Assembly (NCBI RefSeq): GCF_000968135.1
Contig: NZ_FO538765.1
Span: forward strand, 2,554,001-2,618,000
From: Magnetospira sp. QH-2
GTDB taxonomy: Bacteria; Pseudomonadota; Alphaproteobacteria; Rhodospirillales; Magnetospiraceae
Length of the DNA: 64,000 nt
Direction of reading: 5' to 3'
Shown here: positions 1-8,378 of the stretch, one piece after another
Layout: each line of letters opens with the position of its first letter
Position numbering within the stretch: the stretch's first letter is position 1
Made by a program: the position numbers and the translations under genes
Notes under the pieces: model-generated
Seen by the model: the letters and a program-made list of their open reading frames with translations, nothing else
What the model was told of the DNA's origin: nothing
Database searches by the model: none

Positions 1-94
1 GCCGCGCCAGGGCAGACAGAACGCGCGGATGCACGTCCGACGGGCCAGGCCCCATGAGGATACGTTGGGGCGGGTTGAAGGTCTCGCTGTTCAT
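1..94 (-). CDS. PLP-dependent aminotransferase, class V (N-terminal fragment)
   Basis: Only the first 31 codons lie in the window. The start is the ATG at 92-94, preceded on the minus strand by a perfect AGGAGG (101-106) seven bases upstream. The peptide contains LMGPGPSDVHPRVLSALA, the N-terminal signature of the alanine/serine-glyoxylate aminotransferase family (fold-type I, class V). These enzymes transfer amino groups to glyoxylate or pyruvate using pyridoxal phosphate. The catalytic lysine lies outside the window, so the substrate cannot be stated. It is divergent from the hemerythrin-like gene. Confidence 0.75.
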   Translation of the reverse strand, partial: MNSETFNPPQRILMGPGPSDVHPRVLSALAR

Positions 95-190
95 GGATGG
101 CCTCCTAGCAACATCAAAATGAAAGGGATTGGAACCAATGGCTTCTCCGCAACATAGGAAGCCAGATGGCTATCAACAAGGGGAAAGACA

Positions 191-220
191 TCGACAATGT
201 GGCCGGAAAAAACATATAAT
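191..220 (+). promoter_or_regulatory. Putative sigma-70 promoter of the hemerythrin-like gene
   Basis: TCGACA at 191-196 and a perfect TATAAT at 215-220 are separated by 18 bp. The -10 box ends 49 bp before the ATG at 270, giving a short leader. This promoter supports the start at 270 rather than the in-frame ATGs at 129 or 138, which lie upstream of the -10 box. Confidence 0.5.
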
Positions 221-269
221 GCGGCGCACAATAAAAAAACGAATCTCCCGTGCTCTCAAGGCGCCAACC

Positions 270-725
270 ATGAATTCAACTTCCTCGCAAGACTATGTCC
301 CGCTTGGCGACGAGCAGTTGGACCGCGAGCACCGAGAACTCCTCGATCAAATCCTCGAAATCGACCGGTTGATCGGTGACGAATTCGACCCTGAAGACAT
401 GAGATCCCGCATCAAAAACGTCATCACCTTGTTTCGGGACCATATCCCCTACGAGGAAAAAATCATGGAATCCTTTGAACATGGGCCGGCGTTGCTGCAC
501 AAGGTCACTCACAATTCCCACCACGAAACCTTTCTGATTGGGTTGGAGTTCCTTCTAGACAGTGTAGAGGGCCGCCACAATCGAACTTTTCTCACCAAAG
601 TGAGCCGCGAGAAGGTCAATCGGGTCTTTCTGGAATTGATGGAATATGACCAGGAAATGATGCGGCTTCATCATGGATCGGGGTCACTTGAAATCGGTAA
701 CCCTGCCGCCCCCAAACAAGCATAG
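270..725 (+). CDS. Hemerythrin-like protein with incomplete metal-ligand set
   Basis: The 151-residue product has the helical-bundle spacing of bacteriohemerythrins, which carry a di-iron O2-binding centre and often act in O2 sensing or delivery. Visible ligand candidates are H21 (DREHREL), H58 and E62 (HIPYE), and H81 and H85 (HNSHH). The usual C-terminal HxxxxD motif is not seen. The aligned segment reads LMEYDQEMMRLHH, so the last histidine and the bridging aspartate appear to be missing or displaced. The start at 270 has an AAGG eight bases upstream and a promoter at 191-220. The extra 47 residues of the longer open frame do not resemble the family. It may be a structural or altered-metal relative. 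Confidence 0.75.
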   Translation: MNSTSSQDYVPLGDEQLDREHRELLDQILEIDRLIGDEFDPEDMRSRIKNVITLFRDHIPYEEKIMESFEHGPALLHKVTHNSHHETFLIGLEFLLDSVEGRHNRTFLTKVSREKVNRVFLELMEYDQEMMRLHHGSGSLEIGNPAAPKQA

Positions 726-836
726 GCACGGCGATTCCAGCACACTGGACCCTAAGCCCCTGATTGCGGTATGCTTTGAACAATTCCAATCCGCGGGGCG
801 TGGGGGCGTGACGCGGCAGAAGGTGCGGGACCACGA

Positions 837-2519
837 ATGACCGATACGTCGCAAAAGGAAAAGCACAGGCGATTCGTCGCCTTCGCCTTTGCTTTGTCTG
901 ATCTCCTGATCGAGATCGATACCGATTTCAAAATCCATTTTGCCGAAGGGTCCATTGCCGGCTTGCATTGGCCGGGCATTGAGCATCTACAGGATCTTGT
1001 GGGTAAGGATTTCCGATCCTGCGTGGTCAAAAAGGACCGCGCGCTGATGGAATCGTCCATCGACAATATGAAGCGCAGCGGGAGACTCTCGCCAATCTCC
1101 ATCAATTTGGCCACCCAAGGCAAAGATTCGCCGGTGATCCTTGGGGGCTTTTTCCTGCCCAGCAAGGAGATTCGCTTCAATCTCTCCATGACCTTGAACA
1201 ACAAGCTGTATTGTCAGGAAAGCCCGGCTCTGGCTCGTGACGAAACCTCCGGCCTGTTGGAGGCCGACACCTTTACCGCCAAGGCCAAGGAGCGCGCCGT
1301 CACCGGCAAGATGAACGAGTCCGAGTTGGAAATGGGCATGGTCGTGGTGGCCGGCCTGAAGGAGCTCAAGGAATCCGGCGATCCGGCCAAGGTGGAGGAA
1401 TTCCTGCACAAGCTGGGATCCATGTTGCGGGCCTGGAGCCTTGGCGGCGATACCGCCGGTCTGGTTGGCGACGAGAAATTCTCTTTTGTCGGCGAGGAAG
1501 GCCTGGACGCCCAGAAGATGGCCGCCATTCAGGAAGAAGCCGATGCCATCCTTGGTGCGGACGCGGCCAAGTTGTCGATCAATTCGGTCACGGCCAATCT
1601 GGATACCACCAACCTGAGCGAGGAAGACGCCTCCAAGGCCTTGGTCCATTGCCTGCAACAGTTCGCCAAGAGCGAACCCGGCACCTTCAACATCAAGTCC
1701 CTGTCCGAAGGGGTGACCGACTACCTCGACGGCACCATGGGCCGTATCAAGCAGATCCGAGAGCTCATTGAGTCACGGAACTTCAACATCGCGTTCCAGC
1801 CCATTGTCGACCTGAAAACCCGGGCGGTGGATCATTACGAAGTGCTGTCGCGATTCGAGGGCGAGATGAGTCCGCTGGAGCTGATCCAGTTCGCGGAATC
1901 GGTGGACATGATTCATGACCTGGATCTGGTCATTGTGCAGCAAACCTACAGCACTCTGGTGCAACGGGAGAAAAAGGAAGGCTGGCGGCCGCGGGTTTCC
2001 ATCAACCTATCGGCCAAGAGCGTGCAGAACGACCTGTTCATGCGTTCCTTGCGCCAATTGACCCACAACGAAGTATTCAAACACCTGACGCCGCAAGTCA
2101 TCTTCGAGGTTACCGAAACCTCGATGATTGAAGATTTCGACCGCCTCAACAACGCCATCCAGGATCTGCGCAAGGACGGCCACGGGGTATCCATCGATGA
2201 TGTGGGTTCAGGCAACACTTCGTTCACCATGCTCAACAAGGTGGATGCGGATCATGCCAAGATCGACGGCTCTCTGGTCCGGGGATTCCTGGAAGACACC
2301 CGCACAAAGAACATTTTGAAAAGCGTCATTGATGCCTGCAAGAACATGGGCTTCGAAGTCATCTGCGAGCATATCGAGGATGAAGACGAGGCCCGCCAGT
2401 TGATGGTCATGGGCGCACACCTAGGGCAGGGATATCTGTTTGGCAAACCCACCGCCGACGGCAAGCCCCCCAACGTCATCATGTACGGAAGCGGCTCCGA
2501 TCCCGTTCTCGGCTGGTAG
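837..2519 (+). CDS. EAL-domain protein (likely c-di-GMP phosphodiesterase) with PAS-like N-terminus
   Basis: The 560-residue protein has no obvious membrane segment. Residues 1-130 look like a PAS-type sensor, 130-300 are helical and unassigned, and 305-550 form an EAL domain. The signature motif reads E335-V-L, an accepted EAL variant. Other active-site elements are visible: NLSAKSVQ, FEVTETSM, the paired aspartates D454-D455 in SIDDVGSG, KIDGSL, and the late EHIEDEDE and QGYLFGKP motifs. EAL domains hydrolyse c-di-GMP to pGpG, and the metal-binding residues look intact. The gene ends 8 bp before the KefF-like gene, so the two may be co-transcribed. No GGDEF domain is present. Confidence 0.85.
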   Translation: MTDTSQKEKHRRFVAFAFALSDLLIEIDTDFKIHFAEGSIAGLHWPGIEHLQDLVGKDFRSCVVKKDRALMESSIDNMKRSGRLSPISINLATQGKDSPVILGGFFLPSKEIRFNLSMTLNNKLYCQESPALARDETSGLLEADTFTAKAKERAVTGKMNESELEMGMVVVAGLKELKESGDPAKVEEFLHKLGSMLRAWSLGGDTAGLVGDEKFSFVGEEGLDAQKMAAIQEEADAILGADAAKLSINSVTANLDTTNLSEEDASKALVHCLQQFAKSEPGTFNIKSLSEGVTDYLDGTMGRIKQIRELIESRNFNIAFQPIVDLKTRAVDHYEVLSRFEGEMSPLELIQFAESVDMIHDLDLVIVQQTYSTLVQREKKEGWRPRVSINLSAKSVQNDLFMRSLRQLTHNEVFKHLTPQVIFEVTETSMIEDFDRLNNAIQDLRKDGHGVSIDDVGSGNTSFTMLNKVDADHAKIDGSLVRGFLEDTRTKNILKSVIDACKNMGFEVICEHIEDEDEARQLMVMGAHLGQGYLFGKPTADGKPPNVIMYGSGSDPVLGW

Positions 2520-2527
2520 ATCCAGTC

Positions 2528-3073
2528 ATGTCTCGAAAGGTTCTGGTCCTATTTGCCCATCCCGACCTCGGCACGTCCCGAATCAACCGCCGCATGGTCG
2601 AGGTTCTCGCTGATCTGAACGACGTGACCCTGCACGATCTCTATGCCGCCTATCCGGATTTCAATATCAACGTGCGCCTTGAACAAGAGCGCTGCACCGC
2701 GCATGACGTGCTGGTCTTTCAACACCCGTTTTACTGGTACAGCTGCCCCGCCTTGCTCAAGCAATGGATGGACGAGGTCCTGACCTTCGGCTGGGCCTAT
2801 GGATCCAAGGGGACCGCTTTACGCGGCAAGAAACTTCTTTCAGCCATCTCCACCGGCGGGTCGGCCCAGGCCTATACCCCCGAAGGCTTTCATGGACGAC
2901 GCGTCGAAGACCTGCTGATGCCCTTTGATCAAATGGCACGGCTCTGCGGCATGAGCTATCTACCGCCCTTCTTGTTTCACGCCACGCGCGGCGCCCAAGA
3001 CCACGACATCGAAATCCATGCTACGGCTTATTTGGGGCAAATCACCGCCCTGCGCGACGACGGGTCGGAGTAG
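2528..3073 (+). CDS. kefF: KefF/KefG-type NAD(P)H:quinone oxidoreductase, ancillary subunit of K+ efflux
   Basis: The 181-residue flavodoxin-fold protein belongs to the MdaB/KefF family. It shows VLFAHPDLGTSRINR near the N-terminus (FMN phosphate binding), then FQHPFYWYSCPALLKQW and the STGGS segment. In enteric bacteria KefF binds the cytosolic face of KefC and is required for full activity of the glutathione-adduct-gated channel. The next gene is a Kef-type antiporter starting 6 bp downstream, which strongly supports this role. The start lacks a good ribosome binding site, so translational coupling to the upstream EAL gene (8-bp gap) is possible. Confidence 0.85.
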   Translation: MSRKVLVLFAHPDLGTSRINRRMVEVLADLNDVTLHDLYAAYPDFNINVRLEQERCTAHDVLVFQHPFYWYSCPALLKQWMDEVLTFGWAYGSKGTALRGKKLLSAISTGGSAQAYTPEGFHGRRVEDLLMPFDQMARLCGMSYLPPFLFHATRGAQDHDIEIHATAYLGQITALRDDGSE

Positions 3074-3079
3074 CAAGCC

Positions 3080-4906
3080 ATGGACAATCACGATCTGCTC
3101 CTCAACGCCTTCACCTTTCTCACCGCGGCCGTGCTGGTCGTCCCGCTGGCCAAGCGGGTGGGACTTGGCTCGGTGCTGGGATATCTGCTGACCGGCGTGG
3201 CCATTGGCCCATTCGGACTATCGTTGGTCAGCAATCCGCAAGCGATCCTGCATTTCGCCGAGTTCGGCGTGGTGATGATGCTGTTTCTTATCGGCCTGGA
3301 GTTGGAACCAGCCACCCTGTGGCGTTTGCGCCGCCCAGTCCTTGGCTTGGGCGGTGGGCAGGTGATCCTCACCGCTGCCGCTTTGGCTGGCCTCGGTCAT
3401 GTGCTTGGGCTTTCCTGGAGCGTGGCCGCCGTGGTGGGATTGGGTCTGGCCCTGTCGTCCACCGCCATCGCCCTGCAAACTCTCAACGAGCGCAATCTAT
3501 TACAGGCTGGCGTTGGACAATCGGCCTTTTCCGTGCTGCTCTTTCAAGACGTGGCGGTGATCCCCATCCTCGCCCTTCTGCCACTGCTGGGCGACGGCAG
3601 TGGCGCGGGCAGTACCGGCGCCCTGCCCGGCCCGGCCTGGGTACAGGCCCTGTCCATGGTCGGCGGGGTGATCTCCATCGCCTTGGCCGGACGCTATCTG
3701 CTGAGACCGGTGTTCCGCTATATCGCCAATTCGGGCATTCGAGAGATCTTCACCGCCTTCTCCCTGCTTTTGGTCATCGGCATCGCCCTGATGATGCAGG
3801 CTTTGGGGCTGTCCGCGGCCCTGGGAACCTTCCTGGCCGGGGTAGTCCTGGCGGAGTCCGAGTATAAGCATGCTCTTGAATCGGACATTCAGCCATTCAA
3901 GGGCCTGTTGTTGGGCCTGTTCTTCATCTCGGTTGGCATGTCGGTCGATTTCGCCCTGTTGCTTCAGGGTCCCTGGATCATCGTCGGATTGACCTTGACC
4001 CTGGTGGTGGTGAAGTTCGGACTGCTGAACCTGTTAGGCCGGATGGGCAGGCTCTCGGGCGAACGGAATCTCCTGTTCTCCATCGTCCTTGCCCAGGGCG
4101 GTGAATTCGCCTTCGTGATCTTCCAGTTCGCCACGTTGGAAGGAGCCATGCCCCCGGCTTTGGCGGCTCAGCTCACGCTGGTGGTCGCACTATCCATGGC
4201 CACCACACCCCTGCTCTTGCTGGTCCATGACCATCTTTTGGCCCGCCGCGTCAAGGCCACCACGGAGCCTGAGGCGGACATCATCGACGAGGAAAGCAAG
4301 CCGGTGATTATCTTTGGCTATGGCCGTTTTGGTCAGGTGGTCGGTCGGTTCTTGGAAGTGGCGGGGATCGAGACCCGGGTCCTGGACAACGACCCGGATC
4401 ACATCGAGGTTCTACGCCGCTTCGGCCACAAGGTGTTCTATGGCGATGCCTCGCGCATGGACCTGATGGAGGCCGCCGGAGCCCATCAGGCCCGGCTGTT
4501 CATCCTGGCCATCGACGACCCCGAAAAATCGGTCCAAGTGGCACGCCTGATCCAAGAGCATTTTCCCCATGTGACCGTGCTCGCCCGGGCGCGCAACCGG
4601 GTGCATGCTTTTAAATTGCGCAAATGCGGGGTGAAGATCTTCCGTCGCGAGATGTTTGATTCCGCCCTGCGATTGGGGCGCGAGGCGTTGGTGCAGCTCG
4701 GCCACCATCCCTATGAAGCCCGACGCACGGCCATGGCCTTCGCCCGGCATGACCTGGAAACTTTCCTGACCAGTCTGGAATTTCACGATGATGAGGGATC
4801 GCTGAAAACTCTCAGCCGACGCTCTCAAGCGGAACTGGGCTTGATGCTGAAATCGGACCGCGACGGACGCGAGGCCCTGCGTGACGCGGATTGGGGGGCT
4901 GATTGA
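3080..4906 (+). CDS. kefC: Glutathione-regulated K+/H+ antiporter (KefB/KefC type, CPA2)
   Basis: The 608-residue inner-membrane protein has about 12 hydrophobic segments over residues 5-390, followed by a Rossmann RCK/TrkA-N domain from about residue 405 (VIIFGYGRFGQ, then DNDPDHIEVLRRFG and VFYGDAS). This is the Kef architecture: K+ efflux with proton entry, gated by glutathione and NADH through the RCK domain, protecting cells from electrophiles. Length matches E. coli KefC (620). The adjacent KefF-like gene fits the two-component channel. Its stop codon directly abuts the stop of the convergent gene at 4907. It is not distinguishable here between KefB and KefC. Confidence 0.88.
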   Translation: MDNHDLLLNAFTFLTAAVLVVPLAKRVGLGSVLGYLLTGVAIGPFGLSLVSNPQAILHFAEFGVVMMLFLIGLELEPATLWRLRRPVLGLGGGQVILTAAALAGLGHVLGLSWSVAAVVGLGLALSSTAIALQTLNERNLLQAGVGQSAFSVLLFQDVAVIPILALLPLLGDGSGAGSTGALPGPAWVQALSMVGGVISIALAGRYLLRPVFRYIANSGIREIFTAFSLLLVIGIALMMQALGLSAALGTFLAGVVLAESEYKHALESDIQPFKGLLLGLFFISVGMSVDFALLLQGPWIIVGLTLTLVVVKFGLLNLLGRMGRLSGERNLLFSIVLAQGGEFAFVIFQFATLEGAMPPALAAQLTLVVALSMATTPLLLLVHDHLLARRVKATTEPEADIIDEESKPVIIFGYGRFGQVVGRFLEVAGIETRVLDNDPDHIEVLRRFGHKVFYGDASRMDLMEAAGAHQARLFILAIDDPEKSVQVARLIQEHFPHVTVLARARNRVHAFKLRKCGVKIFRREMFDSALRLGREALVQLGHHPYEARRTAMAFARHDLETFLTSLEFHDDEGSLKTLSRRSQAELGLMLKSDRDGREALRDADWGAD

Positions 4907-5242
4907 CTACTTGTGCCCCAGAGCCTTGGCGGCGGCATTGACGTCGGCCCCGCCCTCGGCGCGCTTGGTATTTCCGGCGGCGGCGGCACGGGCCAGTTCT
5001 TTCCGCCGTTCCTTGGTGTAGCGGAGAATGCGCACGGCGCCGTCAATCTTGCTTTGCAGGGTTTCCTGGAAGCTCAGTTCCTGGTGAAACAGGGTCACCA
5101 AGCGCTTCTTGTGCTCTTCGTCACCCTTACGCTTGAAGAGTTCGTTGACCACCACAGCGATGCATTTCCAAAGGTTGTCCTCGCTCTCGCAAGTTTCCAC
5201 CAGCGGAATCAGTTGCTCCTCGTAAATCGCTTCCCAATCCAT
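4907..5242 (-). CDS. Conserved-looking hypothetical protein, helical and charged
   Basis: I do not recognise a family for this 111-residue protein. It begins MDWEAIYEEQLIPLVETC and is rich in charged helical segments (ELFKRKGDEEHKKR, RYTKERRKELAR), ending in an alanine-rich tail. No signal peptide or membrane segment is visible, so a cytoplasmic location is likely. GC usage matches its neighbours. It is convergent with kefC, with no bases between the two stop codons. The start at 5240-5242 is the first ATG; a longer frame is not available. Being unlinked to any same-strand neighbour, its function cannot be inferred from context. Confidence 0.6.
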   Translation of the reverse strand: MDWEAIYEEQLIPLVETCESEDNLWKCIAVVVNELFKRKGDEEHKKRLVTLFHQELSFQETLQSKIDGAVRILRYTKERRKELARAAAAGNTKRAEGGADVNAAAKALGHK

Positions 5243-5422
5243 AATGCGGGTCTATTCCGTTTCTTGAGGAGACAAAGGCCAAACTGGAATGGCAGTCTGA
5301 CCCACAAAGGTAAACAAAAGCAATAGACGGGCTACCAATTCCGTTGCCAAATAAATCGGGACGATCCGCGGATGAGCCGCGAACCGCCCCTTGGTTATAT
5401 TGTTTGCCCTTGGAACGAAAGC

Positions 5423-5584
5423 CTAAGCCAATTGGGCGATCTCGTCCTTGATCTTCAGTTTTTGCCGTTTGATATCGTGAATGGCTTCATCATCGGGGTG
5501 AGGTCGGTGATTTTCTTGTTCCAGCGCCGTCTCCAACTCATGATGCTTTGCCTTCAGCGCTGCAATCCGGTCCTCAACACTCAT
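5423..5584 (-). CDS. DUF465/YdcH-family small protein (53 aa)
   Basis: The minus-strand frame reads MSVEDRIAALKAKHHELETA and continues to IHDIKRQKLKIKDEIAQLA before a TAG stop. This helix-turn-helix hairpin pattern, with an N-terminal HxxL helix and a C-terminal LKxxKLxLKDEI helix, is the DUF465 (YdcH) family found in many proteobacteria; its function is unknown. GGGAGA lies seven to eight bases upstream of the ATG at 5582-5584. A second DUF465 gene begins 156 bp away on the other strand, so the two are divergent paralogues. Confidence 0.8.
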   Translation of the reverse strand: MSVEDRIAALKAKHHELETALEQENHRPHPDDEAIHDIKRQKLKIKDEIAQLA

Positions 5585-5740
5585 AGGTCATTCTCCCTTG
5601 GTTACCCCAAAAAACGGGGAATCATACACCCGCTTATCCTGAAATACCAGGATGACCGTACAATATTTGACCCCGGCTTTGACCTCCCCAATCGCCTTGG
5701 ATTTTGCTACACTGCGGTGGACGGGAAGACGGGATTCTCC

Positions 5741-5941
5741 ATGGACGAAAATGAAATCATGCGGCGTAAGCTGGTGGAGCTCCAGACCGAGCACCGGGAC
5801 CTGGACGATGCCATTCTACACATGGGCGATAACGGGCAGGCGGACCAGCTTCAGATTCAGCGATTGAAGAAGCGCAAGCTGTTGCTGAAGGATGAAATCA
5901 CCCGGCTGGAAGACTCCCTGACCCCCGATATCATCGCCTGA
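5741..5941 (+). CDS. DUF465/YdcH-family small protein (66 aa)
   Basis: The product starts MDENEIMRRKLVELQTEHRD and ends LKKRKLLLKDEITRLEDSLT followed by a short tail, the full DUF465 helical hairpin. The ATG at 5741 was chosen because the family always starts close to the first helix. The longer open frame beginning at 5372 runs through the complementary strand of the neighbouring DUF465 gene and has no family resemblance. It overlaps the convergent degenerate-GGDEF gene by 11 bp. Function is unknown; family members are small cytoplasmic proteins. Confidence 0.82.
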   Translation: MDENEIMRRKLVELQTEHRDLDDAILHMGDNGQADQLQIQRLKKRKLLLKDEITRLEDSLTPDIIA

Positions 5942-6680
5942 GTTCGTTGCGCCGCAGGGCGCTTTCAGCCGCATCGATGACCTGATCCACCGTTTCCCCG
6001 GCACTGAATTGATGCAAGCCGCATTTCATGCGCAACGGGATATGGGTTTCGAGCCAGCGAAACGGCTGAGACTCCACCGCTTCGACCAACCCCCTGGCCT
6101 TGTCTTCCGCCACCTGCCCGCCGGTGAGCATCAACAAAATGACGAAATCATAGCCATCCATGCTGCCCAGCAAGTCCGAGTCCCGCAGATCGTTGCGCAG
6201 GATCCAGGCCGCATGGACCATGGCCTGGTCTCCGGCGGCTCGCCCATGAACCTTGCGGATTTCCTGCAAATTGGCCAAATGCAGATAAAGGAAGGTGCAG
6301 TTCACCCTGGCATGCTCGGAGCGCACCAGGGCCTTGGACATCTCACGCAAAAAGGCTCTACGATTGTAGAGGGGCAGATAGGAGTGGTTGTCAGCCAGTT
6401 TTCCCAAATGCGATTCATGGCGTCGCGTGGCCGCCAGTTCACGGCGCAGGGTCTCGGCCTCTTCCATCAACTTGCGGATGGCGACCACCACCTCGGGCGT
6501 CAATTCTTCTGCCGGTATGCCCAGCACCGAGGCTTCCACCCGGACTTCGTCAATGTCCGGAACAGCCAGATCGGCCTCCGCGGTTGCTCGCCCATAGGGG
6601 TTGCCGGGAGGATCTCTTCGGCGGCGTTCGTCGGTGGCCAAGGTCGCCGCGATGCCCTGAGCTGCGGTAATTTCTGCCAT
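5931..6680 (-). CDS. Degenerate GGDEF-domain protein
   Basis: The 249-residue protein has a helical N-terminus (about 45-95) and a GGDEF-like fold from about residue 100 (YLPLYNRRAFLREMSKAL, matching the usual LTGLxNRRxF segment). The active-site loop, expected as GG[DE]EF, reads D175-G-Y-D-F179 within SMDGYDFVIL. The two glycines needed for GTP binding and one acidic residue are changed, so diguanylate cyclase activity is unlikely. It may act as a c-di-GMP or GTP effector, or through protein interaction. The start at 6678-6680 was chosen because longer in-frame versions run into the purE promoter. It is divergent from purE. Confidence 0.72.
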   Translation of the reverse strand: MAEITAAQGIAATLATDERRRRDPPGNPYGRATAEADLAVPDIDEVRVEASVLGIPAEELTPEVVVAIRKLMEEAETLRRELAATRRHESHLGKLADNHSYLPLYNRRAFLREMSKALVRSEHARVNCTFLYLHLANLQEIRKVHGRAAGDQAMVHAAWILRNDLRDSDLLGSMDGYDFVILLMLTGGQVAEDKARGLVEAVESQPFRWLETHIPLRMKCGLHQFSAGETVDQVIDAAESALRRNELRR

Positions 6681-6724
6681 TGCCCGATGGTAACACGATG
6701 AGTTGGCTATCGAAATACCCGTGC

Positions 6725-6752
6725 TTGCACAAGGCACGCGCATCCCTATAAT
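6725..6752 (+). promoter_or_regulatory. Putative sigma-70 promoter of purEK, with overlapping dyad
   Basis: TTGCAC (6725-6730) and a perfect TATAAT (6747-6752) are separated by 16 bp, 34 bp before the purE ATG. The -35 region lies in a dyad, CGTGCTTGCACAAGGCACG (6720-6738), which includes the palindrome CTTGCACAAG. That dyad could be an operator for a purine-responsive repressor, but it does not match the E. coli PurR box. Confidence 0.55.
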
Positions 6753-6785
6753 GGCGCCCTTTCGCGCCGGGAGGAGGCCGCAACA

Positions 6786-7280
6786 ATGACCAACGCAACA
6801 CCCAAGGTCGGCGTCATCATGGGATCCCAGTCCGATTGGGAAACCATGCGACATGGGGTGGAAATCCTGGAAAAGCTCGGGGTCGACCACGAGGTCCGCA
6901 TTGTCTCCGCCCATCGCACGCCGCAAAGGTTGGTTGAATACGCCACCACCGCCCGCGACCGGGGACTGTGGTGCATCATCGCCGGAGCCGGGGGCGCCGC
7001 CCATTTGCCCGGCATGGCCGCCGCCATGACCCCGTTGCCGGTGTTCGGCGTTCCGGTGGAAAGCAAAGCCCTGAAAGGCATGGACTCCCTATTGTCCATC
7101 GCCCAGATGCCCGCGGGCGTCCCGGTGGGTACCCTGGCCATCGGCAATGCCGGTGCCACCAATGCCGCGCTCTTGGCCACCGCGGTGGTTGCCCTGCACG
7201 ATGAGACCGTTGCCGAGGCGCTGGATGCCTTCCGCGAGACCCAGACCGCCGCCGTGGCCCCTGAACCCATGCGGGATTGA
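6786..7280 (+). CDS. purE: N5-carboxyaminoimidazole ribonucleotide mutase
   Basis: The 164-residue class I PurE converts N5-CAIR to CAIR in de novo purine synthesis. The N-terminus carries [14 protein letters not shown] (substrate phosphate loop), followed by SAHRTPQRL with the catalytic histidine, and the [13 protein letters not shown] and [11 protein letters not shown] loops. Family length is about 160-170. GGGAGGAGG (6769-6777) precedes the ATG by eight bases. purK follows after 3 bp, so the N5-CAIR made by PurK passes to PurE from the same transcript. Confidence 0.97.
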   Translation: MTNATPKVGVIMGSQSDWETMRHGVEILEKLGVDHEVRIVSAHRTPQRLVEYATTARDRGLWCIIAGAGGAAHLPGMAAAMTPLPVFGVPVESKALKGMDSLLSIAQMPAGVPVGTLAIGNAGATNAALLATAVVALHDETVAEALDAFRETQTAAVAPEPMRD

Positions 7281-7283
7281 TCC

Positions 7284-8378
7284 ATGCCTGATCCCATCGA
7301 CTTGAAAGCCCCCCTGCCTCCGGGCAGCACCATCGGTATTATCGGCGGCGGACAGTTGGGCCGCATGAGTGCCCTTGCCGCTGCCCGGCTTGGCCTGCGT
7401 AGCCACATCTTCTGTCAGCAACAAGATAACCCGGGCGCCCAGGTGGCCGACGTTGCGACCGTTGCCGCATTCGACGATTTGGATGCCCTGGGCCGTTTTG
7501 CCGATGCGGTGGACGTGGTGACCTTCGAGTTCGAAAACATTCCCCATCAGTCGGTGCAGCACTTGGCAGAGCGGGTCTGCGTGCGTCCCAACTGGGAAAG
7601 CCTGCATACCTGCCAGCACCGCATCGTCGAAAAGGATTTCCTGAACGCCATCGGCGTGGCCACCGCCCCCTATCGGCGCATCGACGGCCCCCGCGCCCTG
7701 GCCAAGGCCGCGGATGAACTGGGATGCCCCAGCGTGCTCAAGACCTGCATGCTCGGCTATGACGGCAAGGGGCAGGTCCTGTTGCGGAACGGACAGGATG
7801 CCGAGGCCGCCTGGAGTAAAATGGGCGGAGGCGAAGGTGTTCTCGAAGGATTCGTGGCCTTTGAGCGGGAAATCTCGGTCATCATCGCCCGCGGCTCGGA
7901 TGGTGCCATCGCCACTTTTGACCCGGTGGAAAATATCCATACCCATCACATTCTCGACCGCACCATCGCCCCGGCACCCATCAACAAAAATCAGGCCAAG
8001 GAAGCGCAGAGCATCGCCCACCATATTGCCGAGAAAATGAACTTTGTCGGGTTGTTGGCGGTGGAGATGTTCGTTACCGAAGACGGGCGCCTGTTGGTCA
8101 ACGAGTTGGCGCCGCGTCCGCACAATTCCGGGCATTGGACCATTGACGCCTGTATCACCAGCCAGTTCGAGCAGTTTGTCCGTGCCGTGTGCGGCCTGCC
8201 CCTGGGCAGCCCCATGCGGCATTCCGATGCGGAGATGCGCAATTTACTGGGCGATGACGTGAACGGCTGGCTGGAAACCCTCAAGGACCCGGCCGCAAAA
8301 CTGCATCTTTACGGCAAGGCGGAAGCCCGCCCCGGTCGCAAGATGGGGCATGTCACTTGGATAAAGCGCCGGGGCTGA
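7284..8378 (+). CDS. purK: N5-carboxyaminoimidazole ribonucleotide synthase
   Basis: The 364-residue ATP-grasp enzyme makes N5-CAIR from AIR, bicarbonate and ATP. It shows the N-terminal GIIGGGQLGRM dinucleotide-like loop, then VTFEFENIP, the ATP-grasp lysine region SVLKTCMLGYDGKGQ, EGFVAFEREISVI, and ELAPRPHNSGHWTIDAC near the end. Length is typical. It forms an operon with purE (3-bp gap). Its last 26 bp overlap the 3' end of the convergent COQ9-family gene. Confidence 0.97.
   Translation: MPDPIDLKAPLPPGSTIGIIGGGQLGRMSALAAARLGLRSHIFCQQQDNPGAQVADVATVAAFDDLDALGRFADAVDVVTFEFENIPHQSVQHLAERVCVRPNWESLHTCQHRIVEKDFLNAIGVATAPYRRIDGPRALAKAADELGCPSVLKTCMLGYDGKGQVLLRNGQDAEAAWSKMGGGEGVLEGFVAFEREISVIIARGSDGAIATFDPVENIHTHHILDRTIAPAPINKNQAKEAQSIAHHIAEKMNFVGLLAVEMFVTEDGRLLVNELAPRPHNSGHWTIDACITSQFEQFVRAVCGLPLGSPMRHSDAEMRNLLGDDVNGWLETLKDPAAKLHLYGKAEARPGRKMGHVTWIKRRG

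Noticed and set aside
129-269. Upstream in-frame extension of the hemerythrin-like protein
   Set aside because: The TATAAT box at 215-220 lies inside it and the residues do not resemble the family.
5372-5740. N-terminal extension of the 66-residue DUF465 protein
   Set aside because: It runs through the antisense of the divergent DUF465 gene and has no family match; the ATG at 5741 fits the family.
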